A DNA stretch of 64,000 nucleotides from the NCBI GenBank assembly GCA_963665215.2, contig CAXXWW010000008.1:682001-746000 (forward strand), written 5' to 3'. This document shows positions 20,041-29,233 of this stretch, one piece after another. Positions within the stretch are counted from its first letter, which is position 1; each line of letters begins with the position of its first letter. Source of the stretch: G963665215 sp963665215. GTDB taxonomy: Bacteria; Chloroflexota; Dehalococcoidia; Lucifugimonadales; CAUZJF01. Made by a program: the position numbers and the translations under genes. Under the pieces are notes generated by a model. It saw only the letters and a program-made list of their open reading frames with translations, had not been told where the DNA came from and did no database searches.

Positions 20041-20990
20041 GGAGTATCGGAAGGAGGGTGCCGCCGCACTGGCTCATGGGAACCGAGGTCGCCGAGCGAA
20101 CAACTCCATCCCGGAGGAGGCTAGGACTCAAGTTGTGGCCCTGGCACGCACACGGTATGCAAGAGTAAATCATACGCACCTAACCGAGCTCCTGGCAGAG
20201 CGGGAAGAGATCGTCTTGGGGCGCTCTACGGTCCGGCGTATCCTGGTAGGCGCCGGCATGGCTAGCCCCCGTCGACGTCGACCCCCACTGCATCGGGTCC
20301 GTCGCCAGCGCATGAGCCAGGAAGGCATGTTGGTGCAAGTAGATGGCAGCGTTCATGCCTGGCTAGAAGAACGGGGCCCTCGATGCACCCTGCTGTTGGC
20401 AATCGATGATGCCACCAGCACCGTGCCCTACGCACTGTTTCGCCATGAAGAGGACACTCATGGCTATTTCCTCCTCATGCAAGAGCTGATCCGGCGTTGT
20501 GGGGTTCCTTTGGCCCTGTACAGTGACCGCCACGCCGTCTTCAAGTATGTACCTGGCTCGCATCAATCGCCTGCGCCGACCCAATTCGGTCGTGCGATGG
20601 CAGAGCTTGGGGTGGAGCAGATCTTCGCGCGTTCTCCGGAGGCGAAGGGTCGGGTAGAACGGGCCAACGGCACCTTCCAGGATCGGCTGGTGACCGAACT
20701 ACGTCTGGCTGGGGCCAGAACCATCTCAGAGGCCAACCAAGTCCTGTGGGCTTTCTTGACCCGCTTCAACAAGCGATTCGGGGTGCCACCAGCACAGTCC
20801 ACCAACGCATATCGCTCTCCAGATCCGGACCTGAACCTGGCAGGCATACTGTGCTTCAAGCATAGCCGCAAGGTGGCCAGAGACAACACAGTCAAGTACA
20901 ACTGGCATACCCTCCAACTGCTTCCTTCGAGCGAACGGTCCACTTACGTTGGAGCGCACGTGGTGGTCCAGGAGCGATTGGACGGCAAGC

Positions 20991-22231
20991 TAGTGGTTCA
21001 ACGTTTTTGTATTGATGGGTAGAGTGACTTTAGCTTGATGCGCGCATCCTCGGTAGTGAAGCGCCAATCCACTCGTATCACATCCCGGTTGCGTTGATTC
21101 TGCCAAGCATTGACCTCGCCGCGCAGGATGTCTTGATTGGCAATCCGTCGGTCCAGGCACTGTCGAGCCAGCACACCGATCTCTATCTCCGCCATATTCA
21201 ACCAACTCCCGTGTTTGGGAGTGTAGTGTATCTCCAGTCGCTCAGCTATACGCCTCGCCTCAGCAGGCTCGAATGCCTCGTATAGCGAGGACAGCTTGTG
21301 AGTGTTGAGATTGTCCATTACCAGCACGATCCGGTCTCTGTCAGGGTAGTCCTCGTCGACCAGTTCCTTTATCACATGCGCCCAGTCCACCTTCGTGCGA
21401 CGCTCTCTGACCTCGACTCGGCGCCATCCGTCCAACGGTGCAAACAGCATGAACAGGCTGCTCACTCCATTGCGCTCGTATTCGTAGTCGTATGCCGCCG
21501 ATAAGCCGGGCGCTGCGGGACGCGGCACTCGCGTCTCCTTGACTTGCTGTTTGCTCGTCTCATCCATGCACACCAGAACCTCATTCCCATCGTACGGCCG
21601 TTGGTAGACCTCCAGTACGTCTTCCATCGCGCACACAAACTCCGCGCTCTGACCGGGCGGGATGCACCAACTCTGCTTCAGCCACGGCTTCAGTTCGTTT
21701 TTTTTTAAGCGCCTGGCGAACCGTCTCGGTGCTAATGGTCCCGACTATCTCACACTCGACCAACTGGTCAGCCAACAGCTTCAGGGTCCAACTGGCACGC
21801 CCCTCCGGCGGTTCCCCGCAGGCCATCGCTATCAACCGTGCTTCACCTTCGCCGTCCAGTCTCTTTTGACGCCGACGCAGTTGCTTTTTGCGATTCAGCG
21901 CAGACTCGACCCCCTCCTCCACACAGCGCTTGCGTATTCGCTCGACCGTTGACTGTCCCACACCGAGCGCGCTGGTGATGTCCGCGTCCTTCATTCCCCC
22001 GTCCGAGCGTGACTCATCGCTCATCAGCAGAATGCGCGCATGGGTCTGTTTGTACGCCGCAGCCCGACCGCGTGAGACCAAGGCGTTGAGTTCCTGTTGT
22101 TCGTCGGTAGTCAGTCTGATACGGTACTTCTTGGTAGACATCATGGTTCCTCCTCGGTTCAACGTTACGATTGAACCCCCAAGAGGAACAATGACTATCA
22201 TGGTATTCATTTCAATGATGTTGGACCACTA
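20991..22231 (-). mobile_element. IS630-family element, copy 1, inside ISNCY copy 1
   Basis: The ends are imperfect inverted repeats opening TAGTGGTTCAAC and, on the other strand, TAGTGGTCCAAC. TA is the presumed duplicated target at both edges. The length is 1241 bp. The uninterrupted ISNCY sequence (copy 2) reads GCTAGTGGTGCG at the left junction, which places the insertion exactly at a TA. Confidence 0.88.
20998..22144 (-). CDS. IS630-family transposase in two frames joined at an A9 tract
   Basis: The first frame starts ATG 22144 after GAGGAGGAACC and encodes an HTH domain (ADITSALGVGQSTVERIRKR). The second frame, ending at 20998, carries the DDE core: LVCMDETSKQQ, IVLVMDNLNTHK and HYTPKHGSWLNMAEIEIG. 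The join is at CTT followed by nine A (about 21702-21710). Reading with one A fewer gives LKKNELKPWLKQSWCIPP, the family-typical continuation. Copy 2 has the same A9, so programmed slippage or frameshifting is likely rather than decay. Straight reading ends at PTAVRWE (21581). Confidence 0.85.
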
Positions 22232-22234
22232 GTA

Positions 22235-22669
22235 GTGTGCTATCAAAACCAAATCGTCCCTACCCAGGAAGCGCCACCGCGTCCTGGTGTCCTCCGGACT
22301 CTGAACGCCACTCGAGGTCTTGGCAGCGTCACCGTGGAGAACCTCGCTGCAGGCATGGACACCAACGGGATCGGTGGTCACGAGCGAGAAGGACTGGGAG
22401 CGATGACCGCGATCGGCCGGGGACTCGCCGCAGGGAGATTGACCACGGATCGCGAGAGTGAAGCCGTCCACCCTAAGGCTCAACCACCCAGACCGCCGAC
22501 GCCTCGTCAGCGAGCCCGTTGGAAAGCAGTGCAGAGGGCCAAGCGTCGAGGCCTTTCTCTTCGGGCAATCGCCCGGGAATTGGGCATATCCCGCATCACC
22601 GTCCGAAAGTACGTTGAGGCTTCAAGTCCACCTGTCTATCCGGACAGGGAGCTCGCTGCTCACTCTTGA
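22235..22669 (+). CDS. HTH protein, ISL3-transposase-like fragment, passenger of ISNCY
   Basis: This is a 144-residue frame. Residues about 90-130 (RARWKAVQRAKRRGLSLRAIARELGISRITVRKY) match the internal HTH that ISL3-family transposases carry after the catalytic region. The upstream half has no recognised domain and no good start is evident, so it may be a captured fragment. The same gene sits in ISNCY copy 2 (43017-43451), so it travels with the element. No catalytic DDE residues are present. Confidence 0.5.
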   Translation: MCYQNQIVPTQEAPPRPGVLRTLNATRGLGSVTVENLAAGMDTNGIGGHEREGLGAMTAIGRGLAAGRLTTDRESEAVHPKAQPPRPPTPRQRARWKAVQRAKRRGLSLRAIARELGISRITVRKYVEASSPPVYPDRELAAHS

Positions 22670-23447
22670 TCATGTGGAACCGCCTTCGGTCCATAACAAC
22701 CGGCCTGTGGGTAAGTGGGCAATCCCGCCAAGGTTATCCATTTATCCGCGGGCTGCTCCGCTCGGATCGAGTCACCATCACTGCCACCCACGGTGTCACA
22801 CGAAGCTGGAGGTGGGGGATTTCTCAATCATCGAACTGGATAACTATTGGCTTGACACAGCAACCACTGACATAATCGCTGGTCCATTACCCTGACATAA
22901 TCGCTGGACGTCGACACACACTCGCTATTCGACAAGCCCCTGGCAACGAGAGCGAGCACCTCTCGTTCGCGCGGGCTGAGGAGCTGCAGAGCCTTCGCCT
23001 CAGGCTTACCAGCCTCCCGGGAGCGGGCGAACTGGTCGATAAGCCGGCGGGTCACCGAGGGTGCCAGGAGCGCGTCGCCGTCTGCGATCACCCTGATTCC
23101 TTCGACTAGTGTCGCCGCCGGGGTCCGCTTGAGCAAGAAGCCGCTGGCGCCTGCGCGTAGGGCCCCGTACACGTACTCATCCTCATCGAAGGTGGTGAGG
23201 ATGAGTACTCTACTGTCCTTAGTGCTCTCCGACTCGACGATCCGCTTCGTTGCTTCCAGGCCGTCCATACCGGGCATGCGAATGTCCATCAATATGACTT
23301 CGGGCTGGAGCGACCGGGCCATCTCAACCGCCTCGGTCCCACTCGATGCCTCGCCGAGCACCTCGAAGTCGTCCTCAGCCTCGAGGATCATGCGGAACCC
23401 GGTACGCACGAGCTCCTCGTCGTCGGCGATGAGGACCCCAATGCCCA

Positions 23448-24659
23448 CTAGCGGCTCTCCTCAAGTGGGAGACTCGCGTGCACGCGAAAGCCACCCTCTG
23501 CGGCAGGACCCACGTCCAGCTCGCCTCCAAACAGGGAGACCCTTTCCCTCATGCCGATTAGCCCCCGGCCGCCACCCGCGTTGTGCCCGTCATCGCCTGG
23601 CCCCTGTCCATCATCAACGATGTCCAGCTCCAGCTTGTCGGCGAGGTAGGATATAGCTACCCGCGCCCGGGCCGGACCGGCGTGCTTCAGGGCGTTAGTG
23701 AGAGCCTCCTGCACAATTCGGTATGCGGAGAGGTCGAGGCTCGCCGGGAGCTTATGCCGCTCCCCCACCACGGTTACCTCCACCGGCAGGCCCGCGTCGG
23801 TGAACTGCTCGGCAAGCCTATCGACCCGCCCCAGGCCCGGCTGCGGAGCGTGCGGCGCCACCTCGGCTTCCGGCGGCCGGAGAATCCCCAGCATCCGCTC
23901 CATGTCTGACAGTGACTGCCTCGCGGTTATCTCGATGGAGTCCAGGGATTCAAGCGCCTGGTCCGGTCTGGACTTGAATACCGCTCCTGCGGCACCCGCC
24001 TGGACGACGATGAGGTTGAGTGTATCCCCAATGATGTCGTGCAGCTCCCGGGTAATCCGCGCCCTCTCGTCGGCGACTGCTTCGCGGGCGCGTACCTCAC
24101 TGTCTTGCTCCAGGACCTCTGCGCGCCTCTCGACGGCGGCTGCGTGACTCCGGCGGATGCGAAATGACGATCCTATGATCCAGGCCGCCAACCACACGCC
24201 AGATGTCGCGATGAACCCGTAGTCTTCTTGGGGCACACGGGTTGTCGTGTAGAAAACCCCGATGCCCACGGCAGCGAGGAGCAAAGCGCCCGACGCCCGT
24301 CGGTTGTCCGTCAGGTACGCAGCACTGCCTACGCCAAAAAGAGAGGCGAACTGACCTGCCTGGCTTTGGTCGTACCCCAGGGCCGCGTGCATCCCGATGG
24401 CAGCGATGATGAAAGCCAGCGAGCCGAGCGGGGCCACGCCCCGGAGCGCAAGGGGTAGCGTCTGCGCCAGGACCAGCAGCGCGCCGAGACCGTCGCTATC
24501 GCGAAACCCCTCTTCGCTCTCTGCCGCGCCCTGCATCTCGACAACTGCTAGGCTCGCGACGGTGATGGCGATCAGCGCATCGACGACGAGCGGATTCGCC
24601 CTGCGAAGGTGGTGTGTCAAGGTGCTTAGTAGTCCCAAGGCCGATATCTCTCTTGTCAC
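23448..24659 (-). CDS. NarX/DesK-type sensor histidine kinase
   Basis: The protein is 403 residues. About five hydrophobic segments fill the first 160 residues, with no large extracytoplasmic domain, so it probably senses a membrane or intramembrane signal. A HisKA_3 domain has the phospho-acceptor His in ITRELHDIIGDTLN. The HATPase_c domain has NALKHAG (N box) and DDGQGPGDDGHNAGGGRGLIGMRERV (G boxes). The stop overlaps the regulator start by one base (TAGTG), fixing the pair as one operon. The regulator it should phosphorylate is disrupted, so the pathway is presently cut. Confidence 0.9.
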   Translation of the reverse strand: MTREISALGLLSTLTHHLRRANPLVVDALIAITVASLAVVEMQGAAESEEGFRDSDGLGALLVLAQTLPLALRGVAPLGSLAFIIAAIGMHAALGYDQSQAGQFASLFGVGSAAYLTDNRRASGALLLAAVGIGVFYTTTRVPQEDYGFIATSGVWLAAWIIGSSFRIRRSHAAAVERRAEVLEQDSEVRAREAVADERARITRELHDIIGDTLNLIVVQAGAAGAVFKSRPDQALESLDSIEITARQSLSDMERMLGILRPPEAEVAPHAPQPGLGRVDRLAEQFTDAGLPVEVTVVGERHKLPASLDLSAYRIVQEALTNALKHAGPARARVAISYLADKLELDIVDDGQGPGDDGHNAGGGRGLIGMRERVSLFGGELDVGPAAEGGFRVHASLPLEESR

Positions 24660-24664
24660 CTAAG

Positions 24665-24770
24665 CTATAAGAGGTTCAACTCGTTTGCCCGGGCAATGGC
24701 CTGGGTGCGGTGACTGACGCCCAGCAGTACCGAGCTTGTAGCGACCGTCTGTCCTGACAAATCAACCATG
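24665..24770 (-). pseudogene. LuxR-type HTH C-terminal remnant
   Basis: Immediately upstream of the kinase gene the minus strand ends with LGVSHRTQAIARANELNLL and a stop. This is the last part of a LuxR/NarL HTH domain (recognition helix and tail). What precedes it (DLSGQTVATSSVL) does not look like the rest of the domain, so a second response regulator or LuxR gene has been cut here. Taking the IS1182 element out would leave only a 34-codon frame, so the cut may predate that insertion. Confidence 0.55.
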
Positions 24771-26697
24771 ATTTGTTCGTAAAAACCCCTCGCCAGCCTG
24801 GGGCAAGGTGGGGATAATGTAATAAAAGGTCGTGGGCGCTGCGCCTGGCCGAGGGAGGGGAGGATGTTCCGAATACGAGACCCGCAAGAGAGCCTCTGGC
24901 AGTCCCAGTTCCTGGTGACGCCGAAGAAGGCTAAGCGCCTGGAGAGAAGTTGGGCCGAGGTTTTCCGAAACGAGGCGCTCCCCCTGATTGACGAGGAGCG
25001 CTTTGCTCCCATGTACTGCGTGGACAACGGCCGTCCCAACCGGGCGGTGCAGACCGTCCTCGGGGTCCACCTCCTCAAAGAGATGTTCAACCTCACCGAC
25101 GATGAAGCTCTGGAACAACTAGAGTTCAACCTGCTCTGGCACCACGCCCTGCGGCTGGACATCGAGGAGACCCACCTGCCCCAGAAGACCCTCCACAACT
25201 TCCGAGTTCGCCTGATGCAGCACGATGGTGGCCGGCTGGCTTTCCAGGAGACCACGGACCGGATCATCCAGGCGCTGGGCATACGCACCGGAAAGCAACG
25301 GCTGGACTCCACCCACATCATGAGCAACATCGCTACACTCACCCGGCTGGGCCTGTTCTGTGAGACGATGCGGTTGTTCCTGCGGGCCTTGCGCTGGGAG
25401 CACCCAGAGCTTCGCCCTGTGGTTCCGGAGGGCCTCCTGGGGCGCTATTTGAAGGAAGAAGACGAGGCGACCCACTACGAGGACGCCCACACGGGGGAGG
25501 GTCGGCGACGCCTTTCGGTCTGTGCCCGGGACCTCTACCGGCTGCTGGAGCGGCTGCTGCGGGAGCAGTGCCATGTGGGCAAACACCGGGACGGGCGCCC
25601 GGGGGACGATGATGACGATGCTGGGGAATGCAAGGTGCCCGTGGCCCTGAAGGACCCGAAGCAGGTGTCCGCCGACTCGCTGCAATCGCCCCACGACCCG
25701 GATGTGACCTACAGCGGCCACAAGGGGAAGGGGTACGAGGTGCAGGTGGCGGAGACCTGCCACGAGGAGAACGCCACCCAGCTCATCACCCACGTGGAGG
25801 TGACCCCCTCGAGTGGGAGCGACACCGACGTGAGCGTGCCGGTCGTTGACGGGCTCGCGGAGCGGAAGGTCCGACCGGACGAGCTCTTCGCCGACACGGC
25901 GTATGGGTCGGGCCGCAATGCCTTCGAAGCCTCGCGCCGGGGAACGGAACTGGTGAGCCCGGTGGCGGGGTCGGCGCCGGGGAACTCGCACGAAGGAGAG
26001 CGTGACGGACCACCGCCGCTCACCGCCGCGGACTTTCAGATCGACGTCACAGGGGAGCAGGCCACGGTGTGCCCCGCCGGCCACCCGTCCATCGAGGAGT
26101 ACGAGCTGAAGGATGCGCCGGAGCGGGTAGAGGTCCACTTTGCCGGGACAACATGCGAGCCCTGCCCCTTGCGATCCCGTTGCCCAGTGAAGCTGGACCG
26201 GCGTGCGGGGGCCTACGTCCTCAAGGCGGACCTGGTGAAGGTGAACATCGAGCGGCGCCGGAGGGCCGAGGCCACCGAGGAGTGGCGCAAGCGGTATGAC
26301 ATAAGGGCCGGGATCGAGGGAACGAACTCCGAGCTGAAGCGCGCCCACGGGCTTGGGCGCTTGCGGGTGCGAGGGGGCCGTCGGGTGCGGCTTGCCGTCT
26401 ACCTGAAGGCGTTGGCGTGCAACTTCAAGCGGATGGTCCATGCACGCCTGGTGGAGATGGAGAACACGGCTCAGCGGGCGGTCGGGACGGTACCTGCGGT
26501 CGCGGCCGCATGAGGGCGCCGCTCCACAACTTCCACCGGGTGCCCTGAGCCACGGAAGGGGTACCGCAACGGGATCACGCTTGTCCTGAGCGCAGCAGAT
26601 AGGGCGGTGAGGCCAGCAGCCGGCATCCCGTGGCCTCCTCCGCTCCAGACCACCTTCGCACGCCAGGGCTCATCTCAAACAGGCCTTGTTACGAGGG
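24771..26697 (+). mobile_element. IS1182-family element (approximate limits)
   Basis: Limits are set by an 11-bp direct repeat, AATCAACCATG, at 24760-24770 and 26698-26708. Inside it, TTCGTAAAAACC on the left and, inverted, CTCGTAACAAGG on the right may be imperfect terminal repeats. The left copy lies in a palindrome (AAATCA-ACCA-TGATTT). The family does not always leave such a long duplication, so the edges are tentative. Confidence 0.5.
24864..26513 (+). CDS. IS1182-family transposase
   Basis: The protein is 549 residues with the IS1182 layout. N-terminal motifs include APMYCVDNGRPNRAVQTVLGVHLLKEM and LEFNLLWHHAL. The DDE core includes RLDSTHIMSNI (first Asp), DELFADTAYGSG (second Asp) and IRAGIEGTNSELKRAHGL (Glu). 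A Cys cluster (CEPCPLRSRCPV) lies before the last motif. The start ATG follows GGGGAGG. The gene is intact and may be functional. Confidence 0.93.
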   Translation: MFRIRDPQESLWQSQFLVTPKKAKRLERSWAEVFRNEALPLIDEERFAPMYCVDNGRPNRAVQTVLGVHLLKEMFNLTDDEALEQLEFNLLWHHALRLDIEETHLPQKTLHNFRVRLMQHDGGRLAFQETTDRIIQALGIRTGKQRLDSTHIMSNIATLTRLGLFCETMRLFLRALRWEHPELRPVVPEGLLGRYLKEEDEATHYEDAHTGEGRRRLSVCARDLYRLLERLLREQCHVGKHRDGRPGDDDDDAGECKVPVALKDPKQVSADSLQSPHDPDVTYSGHKGKGYEVQVAETCHEENATQLITHVEVTPSSGSDTDVSVPVVDGLAERKVRPDELFADTAYGSGRNAFEASRRGTELVSPVAGSAPGNSHEGERDGPPPLTAADFQIDVTGEQATVCPAGHPSIEEYELKDAPERVEVHFAGTTCEPCPLRSRCPVKLDRRAGAYVLKADLVKVNIERRRRAEATEEWRKRYDIRAGIEGTNSELKRAHGLGRLRVRGGRRVRLAVYLKALACNFKRMVHARLVEMENTAQRAVGTVPAVAAA

Positions 26698-26858
26698 AAT
26701 CAACCATGGGTGAATTATACGCCTAGGTGCCAGGCGCGGGAAAACGCACTGCACATCCCCATGATTGGTCGTTTTCGGAGGAGAAGGGAAACGTACCTAA
26801 GCTGCCGCGGGGAGCCTGGGTGGGTCAACGGGCCATCACTGCCGCCCCCGAAGTCTTG

Positions 26859-26887
26859 TTGACACCTGTAACGGTCAAATGTAGGAT
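26859..26887 (+). promoter_or_regulatory. Putative promoter of the luciferase-like gene
   Basis: TTGACA (26859-26864) and TAGGAT (26882-26887) are separated by 17 bp. The predicted transcription start is about 40 nt before the GTG at 26933. The interval 26709-26858, between IS1182 and this promoter, shows no gene. Confidence 0.65.
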
Positions 26888-26932
26888 TCGCCACTGAGTG
26901 GCAATACTCCAACCTTGCAGGGGGGCAATTCC

Positions 26933-28093
26933 GTGGCAGTAGCGAGCAAGAAGGCCGGCATGAAGTTCGGACTGCTCTACGAGATGCAGCGTCCATCGCC
27001 CGATGGGGTGATGGACGAAAAGAGCCTGGTGGAGGAGACCATCGAGCAGTGCGTCCTGGCCGACGAAGTGGGCTACGATTACCTGTGGTTCGTGGAGCAC
27101 CACTTCCTGACCACATTCTCCGGCTCCTCCTCTCCGGAGGTCATCCTCGGCGCGCTGAGCCGGCTGACCAAGCGGATCAGGCTGGGCTTCGGCGTGGTGG
27201 TGCTGCCACACGACCACCCCATCAGGGTGGCCGAAAAGGTGGCCATGGTGGACCAAATGTCGGGCGGCCGGGTGGATTTTGGCACCGGCCGCAGCAGCGC
27301 GTTCGAGCAGCTGGCCTTCGAGGTGGACCCTCGGAATACGCGCGAAATATGGGAAGAGTCGCTGAGAATGGTCCCTCAAATATGGCAAAGCGAGGAGTTC
27401 CACTGGGAAGGCAAGTTCTGGAATATTCCGCCGCGGCGCGTTCACTCCAAACCGCTACAGAAGCCCCATCCCCCCATCTGGGTCGCCGCCATGCAGCCGG
27501 AGACCTACCGGCTGGCCGCCGAGCGAGGCATCGGCGTGCTGGCCTTTTCCTCCGAGGCCCCGTCCAATTTCACGGAGGAGATAAGGAAGTACAAGGCCGC
27601 GGTGAAACACGCGCATCCGGTCGGGGCGTTCGTCAACGACCAGTGGGCAAACTTCACCATCGGGCACTGCGGGGATGACAACTCGTCCGCGCAGGCGCTG
27701 GGCGCTCAGGCGATCAAGGCTTTCCTAGGTCCGGACCGTCCCTACACCCAGGGACGCAGCGAGGTGTACTCCAAGCTTCTGGAAGCCTGGGGCGGGGTGC
27801 CGGACCACCTAAAATTGAGCTTCGATCGCGTCCTCGGCAAGGAAGGTAGCGTCGAGGGAGGGGCCGACGCGGACCTGGCCGCCTGGCAGAGCATGGACGC
27901 GAAAACCCTCTGCCAGCGGGGAGTCATTGTGGCCGGCGACCCGGATAGCTGCATCGAGGGCGTAAAGCTTCACCAGGAGTCGGGCGCCGCCCAGCTACTG
28001 CTTCTCATGCAATGCGACCAGGTCCCGCACGACAAGGTCATGAGCTCAATCGAGCTCTTCGGCAAGGAGGTCATTCCGGCCTTCAGACGCTAG
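26933..28093 (+). CDS. LLM-class flavin-dependent oxidoreductase
   Basis: The luciferase-like TIM-barrel protein starts near MKFGLLYEMQ; GTG 26933 is chosen because AGGGGGG lies at ribosome-binding distance, and ATG 26960 is the alternative. Family motifs include DYLWFVEHHF, RIRLGFGVVVLPHDHPIRVAEKVAMVDQMSGGRVDFGTGRS and the segment VWVAAMQ-type IWVAAMQPETYRLAAERG. Such enzymes use reduced FMN or F420 to oxidise small organic substrates; the substrate is not evident. It is monocistronic behind its own promoter. Confidence 0.88.
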   Translation: MAVASKKAGMKFGLLYEMQRPSPDGVMDEKSLVEETIEQCVLADEVGYDYLWFVEHHFLTTFSGSSSPEVILGALSRLTKRIRLGFGVVVLPHDHPIRVAEKVAMVDQMSGGRVDFGTGRSSAFEQLAFEVDPRNTREIWEESLRMVPQIWQSEEFHWEGKFWNIPPRRVHSKPLQKPHPPIWVAAMQPETYRLAAERGIGVLAFSSEAPSNFTEEIRKYKAAVKHAHPVGAFVNDQWANFTIGHCGDDNSSAQALGAQAIKAFLGPDRPYTQGRSEVYSKLLEAWGGVPDHLKLSFDRVLGKEGSVEGGADADLAAWQSMDAKTLCQRGVIVAGDPDSCIEGVKLHQESGAAQLLLLMQCDQVPHDKVMSSIELFGKEVIPAFRR

Positions 28094-28134
28094 GGGCAGG
28101 AGGGTTTCCCTCTATCTCCCCAAACCCCTTACCC

Positions 28135-28280
28135 GGCTTTGCACAAAATGTCATTCTGAGCCCGCCGGAGGCGGGGGAAGAATCTGAGCCCGCCGGAGGC
28201 GGGGGGGGGGGGGGTAGGCTATAGAACGGGCCACCCCTCGCCAGACCCTTCGCTTCGCTCAGGGTGACAGAAGATGGACG
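28135..28280. repeat. Dispersed intergenic repeats with a poly-G tract
   Basis: The stretch contains CCGGCTTTGCACAA (also at the cobQ 3' end), TCATTCTGAG, two copies of GAGCCCGCCGGAGGCGGGG in tandem around GAAGAATCT, a run of 14 G after the second copy, and CTTCGCTTCGCTCAGGGTGA. The words match the palindrome at 11.7 kb. The segment lies between two converging genes and shows no ORF. Confidence 0.6.
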
Positions 28281-28312
28281 AGTTCTTGTGCAAAGCCCCC
28301 TTACCCCTTACC

Positions 28313-29233
28313 CTAGTCCCACATGCCGGTGCTGAAGTACCGCTCGCCGATGTCGTTGAATATCGTCACGATACGGCCCATTTTCGCTTCCCTGGCCACC
28401 TGGTAGGCGCCCAGGACGTAGGCGCCAGACGACTGGCCCGCGAAAATACCCCTGGAAGAGAGGAGCTTCGACAACCCCTTGGCCTCATCGATGTCGATGA
28501 TGACCATCCTGTCCACCACGCTTTCGTCGAAGGTATCGGGGATGATGTGTCCCTGTCCCAGGGGTTTGAGGCCCTCTACCCCCGGCCACTCGTCGAAATT
28601 AATACCCACGATCTGGATCTCGGGAACGCTCTCCTTGAGTCGCCTGCCGACACCGCTAATGGTGCCTCCGGTGCCGACTCCGGCCACGAAATGAGTGATC
28701 CCCGAGACCTGCTGAAGTATCTCCTCGGCGGTCGTCTCGTAGTGGGCCCGGGGGTTGTTCTGGTTCCCATACTGATCGCAATAGAAGTATTTCGCTTTGT
28801 CCCGCTCGTACCTTCGCTTCACCTCCCTCAAGGTCTCGTCGTAGCCCAGCATCGGGTCGGTGAACACGATCGTGGCGCCGTGGGCCACCACCCTTTTCTT
28901 CCTCTCTTCACTTGCGTTGGCGGGCATAACCAGCTCCACCTTGTAACCCAGGACGGCCCCAATCATCGCGTAGGCGATACCCGCATTGCCCGATGTGGCG
29001 TCGAGAATCACCTTATCTCTGGTCAGCTCGCCGGATATGATCGCCTCAACCAGCATCTTGAGGACCGGCCTGTCCTTTATCGAGCCGCCTGGGTTAAGGT
29101 GCTCGTACTTAGCGTAGATCTCGGCGTCACCGAGCCCCACCGGCAGGTCAAGCTTTACCATCGGCGTGTTGCCGATGGCCTGGAGAGGAGGGTACTTGGC
29201 GATAAAGTCCAGGTACTCTTTCGACGGGGACAA
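28313..29233 (-). CDS. Cysteine synthase / PLP-dependent beta-synthase
   Basis: The protein is 306 residues from TTG 29233, which follows AAGGTGAC; the longer upstream frame is rich in Arg/Pro and probably not translated. The fold-type II motifs are IGNTPMVKL, the PLP Lys in NPGGSIKDRP, the substrate loop TSGNAGIA, the phosphate-binding GTGGTISG and the C-terminal FAGQSSGA. It would make cysteine from O-acetylserine (or O-phosphoserine) and sulfide; CysK, CysM and cystathionine beta-synthase cores cannot be separated by eye. The gene is divergent from ligA. Confidence 0.85.
   Translation of the reverse strand: MSPSKEYLDFIAKYPPLQAIGNTPMVKLDLPVGLGDAEIYAKYEHLNPGGSIKDRPVLKMLVEAIISGELTRDKVILDATSGNAGIAYAMIGAVLGYKVELVMPANASEERKKRVVAHGATIVFTDPMLGYDETLREVKRRYERDKAKYFYCDQYGNQNNPRAHYETTAEEILQQVSGITHFVAGVGTGGTISGVGRRLKESVPEIQIVGINFDEWPGVEGLKPLGQGHIIPDTFDESVVDRMVIIDIDEAKGLSKLLSSRGIFAGQSSGAYVLGAYQVAREAKMGRIVTIFNDIGERYFSTGMWD

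Larger units (their letters stand above)
18528..20990 (+). pseudogene. ISNCY-family transposase, copy 1, interrupted twice
   Basis: The gene starts MKGLTLTQKEQARLQVLNG with an HTH region (VDEAAEVLGVSERHVWRIL) and is broken after LAEYR by IS256 (8-bp duplication GGAGTATC at 18665-18672 and 20041-20048). It resumes at KEGAAALAHGNRGRR and contains the integrase-like catalytic core: VQVDGSVHAWLE, AIDDATSTVP, ALYSDRH and the EAKGRVERANGTFQDRL segment with the Glu. The 3' end is cut by IS630 at a TA within the CTA codon of DGKLVV. The intact relative is at 43584-44711. This copy cannot produce full-length protein. Confidence 0.9.
18473..22916 (+). mobile_element. ISNCY-family element, copy 1, carrying nested IS256 and IS630
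   Basis: Ends are TGTCGATGG and CGTCGACA (TG...CA). Flanks are a perfect 7-bp duplication, CACACTC, at 18466-18472 and 22917-22923. Subterminal words CGATTATGTCAG occur near the left end and, inverted, twice near the right end. The element contains the transposase gene, an IS256 copy at 18673-20040, an IS630 copy at 20991-22231 and a second small HTH gene. Compared with copy 2 it lacks 147 bp exactly at the IS630 right junction and lacks a 21-bp patch in the transposase gene. Confidence 0.9.
18329..23448 (-). pseudogene. NarL/LuxR response regulator split by a nested transposon
   Basis: The N-terminal piece (23448 to 22917) starts with GTG in a TAGTG overlap with the kinase stop. It has a receiver domain with acidic pair DD at 9-10, phospho-acceptor Asp55 (VILMDIRMPG) and a Lys in FLLKRT. 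The linker and first HTH helices follow (LSPREREVLALVARGLSNSE). The C-terminal piece (18465 to 18329) encodes CAEQLFMSEGTVKTHVKRIY and ends DPKKA. Removing 18473-22916 and one 7-bp duplication restores 222 residues in frame. The break falls in the DNA-binding domain, so the regulator is presently inactive. Its partner is the adjacent kinase. Confidence 0.92.

Noticed and set aside
25119..26441. Minus-strand 440-residue ORF over the IS1182 transposase
   Set aside because: Antisense shadow of an intact transposase gene.
28201..28214. Run of 14 G as a phase-variable switch
   Set aside because: It lies in an intergenic repeat between converging genes with no promoter or frame to switch; it may also be a sequencing artefact.
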